In this document: one piece after another, positions 18,704 through 27,189 of the stretch
Numbering within the stretch: the stretch's first letter is position 1
Layout of the letters: every line of letters begins with the position of its first letter
From: Acidobacteriota bacterium
Lineage (GTDB): Bacteria > Acidobacteriota > Vicinamibacteria > Vicinamibacterales > UBA2999
NCBI GenBank assembly: GCA_947482665.1
Contig: CANKJK010000001.1
Location: 310,001 to 374,000 of the forward strand
Reading direction: 5' to 3'
Length of the DNA stretch: 64,000 nt
The notes under the pieces: model-generated
Database searches by the model: none
Told to the model about the DNA's origin: nothing
The model's input: the letters and a program-made list of their open reading frames with translations, nothing else
Position numbers and translations under genes: made by a program

Positions 18704-18707
18704 CGCG

Positions 18708-20126
18708 TTATTGGGCGGCGAGACGCTGGGTCGACTTCAGCCCGCGCTGATAGCGGAGGATGCCCTGCAACAGGGCGTCGGCGATGTGCTGCCGGTATTC
18801 GACGGTCTTGAGCAACGGCCCCTCGTCGTCGTTGGTGATGAACGACACCTCCGCCAGAACACTGGGCATGGTGGCGCCGATGAGGACCATGAAGGGCGCC
18901 TGCTTCACGCCAAGGTCACGGGTATTCCGGTTCGACCGACGGAGTCGGTCCACCAGCGACGTCTGTACCTGCCCGGCGAAGTCCCGTGATTCATCAATCT
19001 TGTTGTTGAGGGCGATCGCCTTGACGATGTCCGGCAGCGCGTGCATCGTCCGGGCGGAGCCGGCGTTCTCGCGAGCGGCGATCCGCTCGGCCTCTGGGTT
19101 CGGCGCGAAATTCAGGTAGTAGGTTTCGAGCCCGCGGGCTTTGGAATTTTCGCTGGCATTGGCGTGGATGGAGAGAAAAAGATCCGCGCCGTCCCGGTTG
19201 GCAATCGCCGTCCGCTCCTCCAGGGGGATGTAGACATTCGTACGGCGGGTCAGCATTACCTCGACGCCTGGCTGGGCCTTCAGCAGCTTCTCAAGCCGCA
19301 CGGCAATGTCGAGCACAAGGTCTGCCTCGTTGAGTCCCTTGACCTGGGCGCCAGGGTCGTGACCGCCGTGGCCTGGATCGATGACCACGCGGGAAATGCC
19401 CAGTCCAAGTTGCCGCGAGAGCGAGTAGCCCCCGTTGGCATTGGCGGCCGGGGAGACCGGCGGAGGCCCGACACGCGCCGCGATGGAGGCTGGTTGGCGC
19501 GCGACCTGCGTGGAACTGGCGACAGCCACGGCGATGGCGCGTGCGGGCAGCAGATCGGGCTGCCAGGAGGCGCCAGGCGTAGGCCGAGGCCCCGTGACAC
19601 CCCGGGTGAGTTCTCGAACGGGGAACGCGGGCCGCGCTGGAAGAGGCGCGGGCACCGCGGCGATGCGTAGCCCGGGGGCGACCCGGGTCGCCGGGGGAGC
19701 CGGAATCGTGGCCGCGCGTTCGACATCAATGACGAGACGAAACGGCTGGTAGAGAGGATAGACGCTGTAGCGGGCCGCCCCGTCGAGGTCGAGCACGACG
19801 CGCGTGAGGCTTGGAGCTGGACGACCCAGTCGGACGTGCCGGACAACATCGCCCCCGAAGCTGAAGGAGCGGTCGCGCAGGGCGGGGGCGGCCATGGCGT
19901 TCGTCAGATCGAGAAAGACGCGGGGAGGCCCATCGATGCGCTCATCGTGAAACGCGACCTCGCGGTCAAGTTCCACGGTGACGCGCACGACCTCGGGAAG
20001 CGACTCCCGCCGGACGGCCGTCACGGTGGCCTTGGACGAGGCGTTCGACTGCGGCACGGCCGGCGCGGCCGGCAGCAGCACGACCAGGGACAGCGCCGCG
20101 GTCCGCCAGTTAGCGGAGCTGCGCAT
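18708..20126 (-). CDS. amiC: N-acetylmuramoyl-L-alanine amidase with AMIN domain
   Basis: A 472-residue periplasmic amidase that cuts septal peptidoglycan stems. It has a signal peptide (ALSLVVLLPAAPAVPQ), an AMIN-like beta domain at about 35-130 (VTVELDREVAFHDERI, PSLTRVVLDLDG), a long Ala/Pro-rich linker, and an Amidase_3 domain from about 235: RVVIDPGHGGHDPGAQ (zinc His), NEADLVLDIAV, LSIHANAS (zinc His) and LAEVSFITNDDE (catalytic Glu). It lies directly downstream of ftsK, overlapping it by 17 bases, which fits a division role. The choice of the amiC symbol over amiA or amiB is by domain layout only. Confidence 0.9.
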   Translation of the reverse strand: MRSSANWRTAALSLVVLLPAAPAVPQSNASSKATVTAVRRESLPEVVRVTVELDREVAFHDERIDGPPRVFLDLTNAMAAPALRDRSFSFGGDVVRHVRLGRPAPSLTRVVLDLDGAARYSVYPLYQPFRLVIDVERAATIPAPPATRVAPGLRIAAVPAPLPARPAFPVRELTRGVTGPRPTPGASWQPDLLPARAIAVAVASSTQVARQPASIAARVGPPPVSPAANANGGYSLSRQLGLGISRVVIDPGHGGHDPGAQVKGLNEADLVLDIAVRLEKLLKAQPGVEVMLTRRTNVYIPLEERTAIANRDGADLFLSIHANASENSKARGLETYYLNFAPNPEAERIAARENAGSARTMHALPDIVKAIALNNKIDESRDFAGQVQTSLVDRLRRSNRNTRDLGVKQAPFMVLIGATMPSVLAEVSFITNDDEGPLLKTVEYRQHIADALLQGILRYQRGLKSTQRLAAQ

Positions 20127-22419
20127 CCACCTCCTCGAAGTACCCCGCGTCCACCAGTACGTCGCGGGCCTTACCGCCCGTGCCCGAGGAGACGATGCCT
20201 TCCGCCTCCATCATGTCGACCAGGCGCGCGGCCCGGCTGAAGCCGATCCGTAGCTTGCGCTGGAGAAAGGAGATTGAGGCCTGGCCACTCGACACGACAA
20301 TGCGGGCGGCATCGTCGTAGAGGTCATCCTTCTCGTACTCGATCCCGCCAGGGCCGGTCTTTTCATCATCGGCCGTGATGGCGTCGTTGAAGGTGGGCGA
20401 ACCCTGCTTCCGCAGGAAGCTGGCGAGCCGCGCGCTCTCCTGTTCCGAAATATAGGGCCCGTGGAGCCGGATGGCCCGCGAGGAGGCGGGCGGCATGAAG
20501 AGCATGTCGCCCTTGCCCAGGAGCTGCTCGGCGCCGTTCGCATCGAGAATGGTGCGCGAGTCGATCTTCGAAGACACACGGAAGGACAACCGGGACGGCA
20601 GATTGGCCTTGATTAGGCCGGTAATGACGTCCACGGAGGGACGTTGCGTGGCGAGAATGAGGTGGATGCCGACAGCGCGCGCCATCTGCGCGAGCCGGGC
20701 AATGGACTCCTCAACTTCGTTGCTGGCCACCATCATCAGGTCGGCGAGCTCGTCGATGACCACCACAATAAACGGCAGCGTCTTTGGCGCGTCGTCGCCG
20801 ACGGGCGCATCCGGGCTCTCGCGCTGATTCCGAATGTTGCGGTTGTACTGCTCGATGTTTCGGACCCCTTCCGCCGCGAGCGTCTTGTACCGCTCCTCCA
20901 TCTCTCGCACGGCCCAGCGCAGCGCATTGGCGGCCTTTTTGGGATCGACGACGACCGGCGTCAGGAGGTGCGGAATCTCCTCATACATCCCGAGCTCGAG
21001 ACGCTTGGGGTCGATCATGATGAGGCGCACTTCATCCGGCGTGGCGCGGTAGAGCAGGCTCGTCAGCATCGCGTTGAGGCCGACGGATTTGCCGGTTCCT
21101 GTCGAACCGGCAATCAGTAGGTGCGGCATTTTCGCGAGGTCCGTCACATACGGCTCGCCGTGAATGGTCTTGCCGAGGACCAGCGTGAGCTTGGACTCCG
21201 AGTTGACGTAGGCGGGGGATTCCAACATCTCCCGGAGAGAGATGGCCTGGCGGTTCGGATTCGGGATCTGGACGCCGACAGTCGCCTTACCCGGGAGCCG
21301 GTCAATCAACACGGACTCGGCTTCCATCGCAAGACAGAGGTCGTCGGCGAGGCTGGTGATCCTGGCGTACTTGACGCCGGCCTCTGGCTTGAACTCATAG
21401 GTCGTGACCACCGGACCTGGGTGAATCTGCACGACTTGTCCTTCGACGGCGAACTCACGGCACTTCTCTTCGAGCTGGATCCCGCGCTCCCGCAAATGCC
21501 GTTCGTCGACGGCCTGTTCCGCCTTCGGGGCGTCGAGGAGCGTGATGGGCGGCAGCGTGAACGCGCCCTGCTTTCGCGGAGCCGGCTTTGGTGCATCGGG
21601 CGCGGGAATCGGGAGCGACGCCTGTCGCTTGACGACGGCGGGCGCGGGGCGCACGGCCATGGCTGAGGAGGGATGGGCCACGATTGTGGCGGTCCCGCCG
21701 GCGTCACTCGCGTCGCTGTCGACAGCCGCGACACGACGCTTCTTCGTCTGAACCGGCACGTCGGTGGGTGTCGGATCGACCGCCCGCATCGCGCGGCGTC
21801 GTGCCCGTGCCTCGATGAGTCGCTCCCACCAGGCGCGCAACTGGCCTACGCCGACGGAGGAGGCGGCCCGACCGTGCTCAGACGCCTGGGAGAACAGTCG
21901 GCCCAGGGAGACCTGCGTCGCCAGCACGACGGCAAGCAGGATGAACGTCACGAAGACCAGGCCGGCCCCGGTGCGGTTCATGTATTCGGCGATGGTGCCG
22001 GACAGAAAGGCCCCGAACGAGCCGCCCGCGTGAAAGGTCTTGCCTGCCTGCTCGGTGCTGCCGAAGGCCAGGCTCAGGAGTCCACTCATCGAGGACACGA
22101 GCATCGTGACGCCGAGGGCCTTGGTGTAGATCGCGTCAACAGTCACACACCAGAAGTAGTTCCAGCCGACCAGCCCGATGAGGAGCGGCACCAGAAAGGC
22201 GGCGTAGCCAAGCGCCTGGAACGAGAGTTCCGATCCGAACGCGCCGACGCGGCCAATGAAGTTGGCGGGCGCGTGGCTCGTGTCCGTTGTGAAGAACCAC
22301 ACGGGGTCCGAGGGGTCGTAGCTCACCAACGCGATCATCCAGATCAGCGCCGCCATGAAGAGGGCAACGCCGATGACTTCGCTGAACCTCCGCGAGAGGG
22401 ATGTGTCGGTTCGCGCCAT
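20110..22419 (-). CDS. ftsK: DNA translocase FtsK/SpoIIIE
   Basis: A 769-residue septal DNA pump that clears chromosomes from the division plane. Four N-terminal transmembrane helices lie within residues 15-190 (VIGVALFMAALIWMIALV, AFLVPLLIGLVGWNYF, LGVTMLVSSMSGLL, LVFVTFILLAVVLATQ). A Pro/Ala linker leads to the motor with Walker A AGSTGTGKSVGLNAML, Walker B VVVIDELADLMM and ATQRPSVDVITGLIKAN. The C-terminal gamma winged helix, SFLQRKLRIGFSRAARLVDMM, should read KOPS-like polar sequences. It starts one base after the rnj stop. Confidence 0.96.
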   Translation of the reverse strand: MARTDTSLSRRFSEVIGVALFMAALIWMIALVSYDPSDPVWFFTTDTSHAPANFIGRVGAFGSELSFQALGYAAFLVPLLIGLVGWNYFWCVTVDAIYTKALGVTMLVSSMSGLLSLAFGSTEQAGKTFHAGGSFGAFLSGTIAEYMNRTGAGLVFVTFILLAVVLATQVSLGRLFSQASEHGRAASSVGVGQLRAWWERLIEARARRRAMRAVDPTPTDVPVQTKKRRVAAVDSDASDAGGTATIVAHPSSAMAVRPAPAVVKRQASLPIPAPDAPKPAPRKQGAFTLPPITLLDAPKAEQAVDERHLRERGIQLEEKCREFAVEGQVVQIHPGPVVTTYEFKPEAGVKYARITSLADDLCLAMEAESVLIDRLPGKATVGVQIPNPNRQAISLREMLESPAYVNSESKLTLVLGKTIHGEPYVTDLAKMPHLLIAGSTGTGKSVGLNAMLTSLLYRATPDEVRLIMIDPKRLELGMYEEIPHLLTPVVVDPKKAANALRWAVREMEERYKTLAAEGVRNIEQYNRNIRNQRESPDAPVGDDAPKTLPFIVVVIDELADLMMVASNEVEESIARLAQMARAVGIHLILATQRPSVDVITGLIKANLPSRLSFRVSSKIDSRTILDANGAEQLLGKGDMLFMPPASSRAIRLHGPYISEQESARLASFLRKQGSPTFNDAITADDEKTGPGGIEYEKDDLYDDAARIVVSSGQASISFLQRKLRIGFSRAARLVDMMEAEGIVSSGTGGKARDVLVDAGYFEEVDAQLR

Positions 22420-24117
22420 TTAGATCTCCAGCAAGGCCGGGAGCACCAGGGGCCGGCGGCCTGTCCGCTTCTTGAAGAATCGCCTCAGCTCATCCCGTAC
22501 GATCTCGGTCATCAGTCCTTGGTCGGCGCGCTGCTCGGCACTGGTGGCAGTAATCGCATCGGCGACGGCCTGCCCCGCGTCCGCGAAGAGCCTGGACTCA
22601 GCGTCCGGTTCGATGACCATGCCCCGGGAGAGCAACTCCGGGGGGCCGACGAGTTGGCCGGTCTGTCGATTGAGTCCGACGACCGCCACCACGACGCCGT
22701 CCCCACTGAGATGACGACGGTCGCGCAGGACTTCATCGTTGACCTCGCCCAGACGCGTCACGTCGATCAGCACACGGCCCACCGGCGCGTGGCCGGCAAT
22801 GCGGCCCGTGGTTGCCGTGAAGTGGAGCACATTGCCGTTCTCCGCGAGGATGACGTCGTGACGGTCCGGACCGCCGGCAAGAACCTGTGATGCCACCTCG
22901 CCATGCCGGCTGAGCTGGCGATACTCCCCGTGCACCGGTACGAAGAACCGGGGCCGGACGAGCGAGAGCAGGAGCTTGAGCTCTTCCTCGCTGCCATGCC
23001 CGGAGACGTGGATCCGCCGGGCGCTATCGACGATGGACGCGCCGCGTCGCGCGAGGTGGTTCATGACGCGCGCGATGGCCTTCTCATTGCCCGGAATGGA
23101 CCGTGCGGAGAAGACCACCGTGTCGTCGGGTTCGATCGTGACGTAGCGGTGGTCGCTGACCGCCATGCGTGAGAGCGCCGCGCGCGGTTCCCCCTGGGAG
23201 CCGGTCGCGAGACAGAGCACGTCCTCCGCAGCAAAACTCGCCAGATCCACGTCTCGTATCTGCACGCCGGCCGGGATGCGTAGTCGGCCCAGGCGCTGGG
23301 CAATCTCGCTGTTCTGCACGAGGCTGCGGCCGATGAAGGCCACCTTGCGATCGAACTGCACGGCCAGGTCGACCAATAACTGCATCCGGTGGAGGCTGGA
23401 CGAGAACAACGCGACGACGAGCCGCCCGGGCGCAGTGGCGAAGAGTTCCTCGAATGCGCCGAGCACGACGCGTTCGGATCCGGTGAAGCCGGGCCTGTCG
23501 ACGTTGGTGCTGTCGCCGAACATCGCCAACACGCCCTTTGCGCCCAGTTCGGCAAACCGTTGCAGGTCGCAGGCCTCGCCGTCGAGTGGCGTCTGGTCGA
23601 TCTTGAAGTCGCCGGTGTGGATGATGGTGCCGACGGGCGTATGAATCGCCAGCGCAACGCAATCCGGCATGCTGTGCGTGACGCGGAGGAACTCGATGCT
23701 GAACGGCCCGACGGTCACCACGTCGCGTGGCCGGACAGGCATCAGTCGACCGGACTCATCCGAGAGACCGTGTTCCTCAAGCTTCGGCTCGACCAGGGCG
23801 AGCGTCAGAGGCGTGCCGTAGACGGGACCGTCCACGAGGGGCAGGACATAGGGGACACCCCCGATGTGGTCTTCGTGGCCGTGGGTGAGGACCAGCGCCT
23901 TGACCCGGCCGCGGCGCTCGCGCAGCCACGTCAGGTCCGGCACGATGAGGTCCACCCCCGGCTGGTCGGGGTCCGGGAACATCACACCGGCATCGATCAC
24001 GATTGTCGTGTCGGCGTACGACACCGCCATCATGTTCATGCCGAATTCGCCCACGCCACCGAGCGCGACGACTTCGAGCGTGTCGGCGGGTGGAGCGTTC
24101 TGTCCCTGATCGGTCAT
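22420..24117 (-). CDS. rnj: Ribonuclease J
   Basis: A 565-residue metallo-beta-lactamase/beta-CASP nuclease with 5'-exo and endoribonuclease activity in RNA decay and rRNA maturation. The zinc site is LTHGHEDHIGGVPYVLP; other landmarks are IHTGDFKIDQTP, FGDSTNVDRPG, ATGSQGEPRAALSRM and HVSGHGSEEELKLL. I prefer the ATG at 24117 (MTDQGQN); an in-frame ATG 33 bases upstream also exists. Upstream lie about 190 bases with a candidate promoter at 24295-24303 and therefore a long 5' leader. Confidence 0.94.
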   Translation of the reverse strand: MTDQGQNAPPADTLEVVALGGVGEFGMNMMAVSYADTTIVIDAGVMFPDPDQPGVDLIVPDLTWLRERRGRVKALVLTHGHEDHIGGVPYVLPLVDGPVYGTPLTLALVEPKLEEHGLSDESGRLMPVRPRDVVTVGPFSIEFLRVTHSMPDCVALAIHTPVGTIIHTGDFKIDQTPLDGEACDLQRFAELGAKGVLAMFGDSTNVDRPGFTGSERVVLGAFEELFATAPGRLVVALFSSSLHRMQLLVDLAVQFDRKVAFIGRSLVQNSEIAQRLGRLRIPAGVQIRDVDLASFAAEDVLCLATGSQGEPRAALSRMAVSDHRYVTIEPDDTVVFSARSIPGNEKAIARVMNHLARRGASIVDSARRIHVSGHGSEEELKLLLSLVRPRFFVPVHGEYRQLSRHGEVASQVLAGGPDRHDVILAENGNVLHFTATTGRIAGHAPVGRVLIDVTRLGEVNDEVLRDRRHLSGDGVVVAVVGLNRQTGQLVGPPELLSRGMVIEPDAESRLFADAGQAVADAITATSAEQRADQGLMTEIVRDELRRFFKKRTGRRPLVLPALLEI

Positions 24118-24155
24118 GAATCCAGCGCGCGATCCGTTACGACAGCACACGCCGT

Positions 24156-24171
24156 GAGTCCGGGCGGACTC
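24156..24171. repeat. Small perfect inverted repeat in the rnj leader
   Basis: GAGTCC and GGACTC flank GGGC, giving a tight six-bp hairpin within the predicted rnj 5' leader. It might act in mRNA stability; no function is proven. The rest of 24118-24309 shows no gene. Confidence 0.35.
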
Positions 24172-24294
24172 CTCCCGTGGACGTGCCGTAACCGAAATCA
24201 GGCGGCTGGGACGCCTGGCGGGCCGCGGACCTCACCGGGGGTGATGACGTCGCGTCAGGCCCAAAACTCTGGCGGGCTCAATAACTTCCGGAGA

Positions 24295-24303
24295 AATATA
24301 GCA
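24295..24303 (-). promoter_or_regulatory. Extended -10 promoter candidate for rnj-ftsK-amidase
   Basis: Minus-strand TGC-TATATT (24303-24295), just downstream of the rsmA stop, would start transcription near 24288 and leave a leader of about 170 bases before rnj. No clear -35 element is seen. Confidence 0.4.
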
Positions 24304-24309
24304 CAGGGC

Positions 24310-25107
24310 TCAGGCGGAATTGGGCAGGGAATTGACGAGCCGGACGAACGTGTCGATGCCCACCTGCTCCGGTCGAATCTGGGGGTCGAGGCCCACCCCC
24401 ACGATTGCGGCTCGGGCCTCTTCGGCCTCGAGCCCCGTCGCATGGCGAAGCGCATTCAGCAGCGTCTTGCGGCGCTGAGTAAACACTCCGCGGACGACCT
24501 CGGTGAATCGTCCGGCGTCGTCCACGGGCGGGCGGGCGGCGTGAAAGTGCATCCGCACGACGGCCGATCGGACCTTCGGCGGCGGCCGGAACGCGCCCGG
24601 GGGCAGTTCGAGCGCCAGTTCCACGTCGGCGGTCAGTGCAGCCTGCAAGGAGAGCACGCCGTAGTCATGCGACCCGGGAGGGGCCGCCAGCCGGTCGGCC
24701 ACCTCCCGCTGCAGCATGAGTGTGGCATCGGCAATGCGGCGCCCGGCGTCATGGGCCGCGAGGAGACGAAACAGGATCGGTGAGGAGATGTTGTACGGGA
24801 GGTTCCCGACAACCCGGATGGCGGTCGTGCCCGTCTCCACGCACACCGTCGCCAGGTCGAGTTGCAGAATGTCGCCGCGAATCAGCGTCACGTTCGTGGG
24901 GAGGCGCGGTTCGAGATCGTCCGCGAGGTCCCGGTCAATCTCGACCGCGATGAGCCGCCCCACATGCGGTGCCAGCGCAAGGGTGAGCGCGCCGCCACCC
25001 GGGCCGATTTCGAGGATGGTGTCATCGGGACGTGGATTGACCACTGCGACCAGTTTCGCCACCCAGGCCGGCTCGAGGAAGTGTTGTCCGAATCGCTTCC
25101 TGAGCAT
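24310..25107 (-). CDS. rsmA: 16S rRNA dimethyladenosine transferase (KsgA)
   Basis: A 265-residue SAM-dependent enzyme dimethylating two adjacent adenines near the 3' end of 16S rRNA. It starts MLRKRFGQHFLEPAWVAKLV, with the SAM motif ILEIGPGGGALTLAL, the acidic VEIDRDL, and the catalytic VVGNLPYNISSPILFRLL (NLPY motif). The C-terminal FTQRRKTLLNALRHA is typical. Its ATG overlaps the stop of the upstream metallopeptidase gene by one base. Confidence 0.95.
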   Translation of the reverse strand: MLRKRFGQHFLEPAWVAKLVAVVNPRPDDTILEIGPGGGALTLALAPHVGRLIAVEIDRDLADDLEPRLPTNVTLIRGDILQLDLATVCVETGTTAIRVVGNLPYNISSPILFRLLAAHDAGRRIADATLMLQREVADRLAAPPGSHDYGVLSLQAALTADVELALELPPGAFRPPPKVRSAVVRMHFHAARPPVDDAGRFTEVVRGVFTQRRKTLLNALRHATGLEAEEARAAIVGVGLDPQIRPEQVGIDTFVRLVNSLPNSA

Positions 25108-25511
25108 CAGGCGTCCTCCGGGCCGCCCTCGCGGGCGTGCCAGAAGCGGGTCTCGACCTCCTCGATCTCCTCTTCGCTCATCCCGAAATAGTGACCGACC
25201 TCATGGAGGAGGGTCTCCGCGATGATGATGCGCACGTCGTCGGCGTCGGCGGCATCCTCCTCGATGGGCTGTTGGAAGAGCGTGATGTGGTCGGGTAGCC
25301 GGTTGCCATCGTCCCAGTGGCGCTCGGGCAGGGGAGTGCCGCTGTAGAGCCCATAGAGCGAGTCGGGGGGCTCGACCTCCATCTCCTCGAGGAGAGACGC
25401 TGAGGGATGGTCCTCGATGACGACGGCGAGGTTCGTCATCGCCCGGCGGAACCGGGCAGGGATGAGCGCCACCGCCTCCTCAGCGAGCCGTGCGAACTCG
25501 GCGTGGGTCAC
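25107..25511 (-). CDS. Minimal zincin-like metallopeptidase family protein (PF06262)
   Basis: About 134 residues from a GTG at 25511 (VTHAEFARLAEEAVALIP); residues further upstream in this frame are antisense to nth logic and unlikely. The conserved ETLLHEVGHYFGMSEEEIEEVE holds the HExxH zinc motif (HEVGH). SLYGLYSGTPLPER and LPDHITLFQQPIE are family hallmarks. The biological substrate of this widespread small family is not established. It overlaps the nth 3' end by 32 bases and is coupled to rsmA. A TTG at 25523 is an alternative start. Confidence 0.85.
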   Translation of the reverse strand: MTHAEFARLAEEAVALIPARFRRAMTNLAVVIEDHPSASLLEEMEVEPPDSLYGLYSGTPLPERHWDDGNRLPDHITLFQQPIEEDAADADDVRIIIAETLLHEVGHYFGMSEEEIEEVETRFWHAREGGPEDA

Positions 25512-26181
25512 GGCGTGGAGCAACAGGACCGAGGGTTCGGAAATAGGCGCACTGCTCTCGCACGGCGCAGCGGTCGCAGAGCGGTGCCGGCCGGCAGATG
25601 CGCCGGCCATGCAGGATCTGGGCGTCCGAGGCCAGGACCCAATGCGTGGCTGGCAGTAGGGCGCAGAGCGCCTCCTCGACCTTGACCGGGTCATCACTGT
25701 GTGCCAGACCGATGCGATTCGCCACGCGCAGGACGTGGCGATCGACCGGCAACCCCGGGACCCCAAGGGCGTGCCCGAGCACGACGTTGGCCGTTTTGCG
25801 GCCCACACCAGGCAGAGCCGTCAGCGCATCCAGGCTGGCAGGCACCTGGCCAGCATGCTGGTCCACGAGTTGCTGCGACATGCCGATGAGAGACCGCGCC
25901 TTCTGCCGGAAGAAGCCCGTGGCGTGGATGATCGGCTCGAGGTCGTCGGGCGTGGCGGTGGCAAGCGCCGCGGCGTCGGGATAGCGGGCGAAGAGGGCTG
26001 GCGTGACGCCGTTGACCCGAACGTCGGTTGACTGCGCCGACAGCATCGTCGCCACCAGGAGTTCGAATGGTGTGCGGAAGGACAACTCGGTATCGGCGTT
26101 TGGATGCTGCCGGGACAGAGCATCGATGACAGCCATCGCCGCCTTCGGCGTAAAACCCGGGGTGGTACGCGGAGCCCCCAC
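25480..26181 (-). CDS. nth: Endonuclease III (DNA glycosylase/AP lyase)
   Basis: A 233-residue base-excision repair enzyme removing oxidised pyrimidines. It has FELLVATMLSAQSTDVRV, the helix-hairpin-helix LPGVGRKTANVVL with catalytic lysine, and VDRHVLRVANRIGL with catalytic aspartate. The iron-sulphur loop reads CRPAPLCDRCAVREQC, i.e. C-x5-C-x2-C-x5-C. The first spacing is one residue shorter than the x6 of the E. coli enzyme. The start is a GTG at 26181 without a good Shine-Dalgarno; ATG 26136 is an alternative. It lies 11 bases after the DUF3467 gene. Confidence 0.92.
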   Translation of the reverse strand: MGAPRTTPGFTPKAAMAVIDALSRQHPNADTELSFRTPFELLVATMLSAQSTDVRVNGVTPALFARYPDAAALATATPDDLEPIIHATGFFRQKARSLIGMSQQLVDQHAGQVPASLDALTALPGVGRKTANVVLGHALGVPGLPVDRHVLRVANRIGLAHSDDPVKVEEALCALLPATHWVLASDAQILHGRRICRPAPLCDRCAVREQCAYFRTLGPVAPRRDPRRVRTAR

Positions 26182-26192
26182 GGTGACGCGGG

Positions 26193-26507
26193 TCAGTGGA
26201 CCGGCCCCTGCTGGACGCTGGGATGCGATTCGGAGAAGACGCGCATGTGTTCCTGCAGGGCGGTAATGAGGCTGGGCACGAACTGGACGGGGACGGCCAC
26301 TCTGGCGCGCACCGGAGCCTTCACCACATGGTCAGATTCGGCGCTGCGGACGGCCGCCTCGGAAAGCGGCATCACCTCACAGAAGGTCAGTGTGAAGTCG
26401 AAGGGGGTGTGGGCGATGGAGCAGAAGTTCGCGTAGATGCGCGGCTCCCCGGGCTGCTCGTCGGGAACGATGGTGAAGTTGATAGGGGAACGGGTGTCGT
26501 CGGCCAT
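26193..26507 (-). CDS. DUF3467 domain protein
   Basis: A 104-residue protein whose core, RIYANFCSIAHTPFDFTLTFCEV, and the later VRARVAVPVQFVPSLITALQEHM match the DUF3467 family, small cytoplasmic proteins of unknown function. Here it sits between lexA and nth, two DNA-damage genes, separated by 21 and 11 bases. Co-expression is likely, but a repair role is only association. Confidence 0.85.
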   Translation of the reverse strand: MADDTRSPINFTIVPDEQPGEPRIYANFCSIAHTPFDFTLTFCEVMPLSEAAVRSAESDHVVKAPVRARVAVPVQFVPSLITALQEHMRVFSESHPSVQQGPVH

Positions 26508-26515
26508 AGGCCGGC

Positions 26516-26521
26516 ATTGTA
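26516..26521 (-). promoter_or_regulatory. Possible -10 element before the DUF3467 gene
   Basis: Minus-strand TACAAT (26521-26516) lies eight bases before the ATG at 26507, which would make a leaderless mRNA. No -35 is apparent, so it could be chance. Confidence 0.3.
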
Positions 26522-26528
26522 TCCGGCG

Positions 26529-27134
26529 TCAGTATTTCCGCATCACGCCGACGACGACGCCCTGCACCTGTACCTGGTCCGGCGCCACATAGATCGGCTC
26601 CATCGTTGGGTTGGCGGGCTGAAGCCGTATACGGTCCTTCTCGCGGTAGAGCTTCTTCAACGTGACGTCAGAGCCCCCCATGAGTGCCACCACTGTTTCA
26701 CCGTCGAGCGCCGTTCGGCGATCCTCGATGATCACGAAGTCGCCGTCACAGATCTGCTCGTCGATCATCGAATTGCCCCGGACGCGGAGCACGTAGCTGT
26801 CGCGCTTCCCGGCCAGGGCCTCCGGTACGGCGATCGTGTCCTCCGAGGCAATCGCCTCAATCGGGGTGCCGGCGGCGACAAACCCAAGGAGGGGGAGTTC
26901 GACGGCGCGCGAGGCGCTCCGGGCCGGGATGACCTCAACGGACCGGCTCCGGTTCCACGCACGACGGATGAAGCCCTTGTCCTGGAGGTTCGTCAGGTGC
27001 TTGTGCACCGTCGCCAGAGAGGATAGGTGGAAGCGGCGGCCGATTTCCTCCAGACTGGGCGCGTAGCCATGCTGCTGGATGAAGTCATTCAGGTAGTCCA
27101 GGATTTCCCGCTGGCGCTTGGTGAGTGGTTGCAC
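26529..27134 (-). CDS. lexA: LexA repressor
   Basis: A 201-residue SOS repressor and self-cleaving protease. The N-terminal winged helix (LTKRQREILDYLNDFIQQHG, PSLEEIGRRFHLSS) binds DNA. The cleavage site is A88-G89 in FVAAGTPIEA. The Ser/Lys dyad is S122 in GNSMIDEQICDGD and K160 in DVTLKKLYRE. It starts with GTG, and GGGAGGA nearby is a strong Shine-Dalgarno. Upstream is a well-formed promoter. It heads a minus-strand run with DUF3467 and nth. Confidence 0.96.
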   Translation of the reverse strand: MQPLTKRQREILDYLNDFIQQHGYAPSLEEIGRRFHLSSLATVHKHLTNLQDKGFIRRAWNRSRSVEVIPARSASRAVELPLLGFVAAGTPIEAIASEDTIAVPEALAGKRDSYVLRVRGNSMIDEQICDGDFVIIEDRRTALDGETVVALMGGSDVTLKKLYREKDRIRLQPANPTMEPIYVAPDQVQVQGVVVGVMRKY

Positions 27135-27157
27135 GTCGTCCTCCCGAGAACGGTTGG

Positions 27158-27186
27158 ACTCTACGCGAATAAAGAGCGAAAATCAA
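27158..27186 (-). promoter_or_regulatory. Promoter of lexA
   Basis: TTGATT (27186-27181) and TAGAGT (27163-27158) are 17 bases apart on the minus strand, placing the start near 27151. GAACGGTTGGAC at 27148-27159 overlaps that start and only loosely resembles a GAAC-N4-GTTC type SOS box, so autoregulation is not shown. Confidence 0.55.
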
Positions 27187-27189
27187 CTC

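Noticed and set aside
18704..18707. Terminator between the response regulator and amidase genes
   Set aside because: The convergent gap is only four bases and no hairpin with a T-run is visible nearby.
21673..24783. Long plus-strand frames opposite ftsK and rnj (405 and 464 residues)
   Set aside because: Mirror-frame artefacts of GC bias; the minus-strand genes carry full sets of catalytic motifs.
27148..27159. GAACGGTTGGAC as a LexA box
   Set aside because: Only one half-site matches GAAC-N4-GTTC; too weak to annotate, though it overlaps the lexA transcription start.
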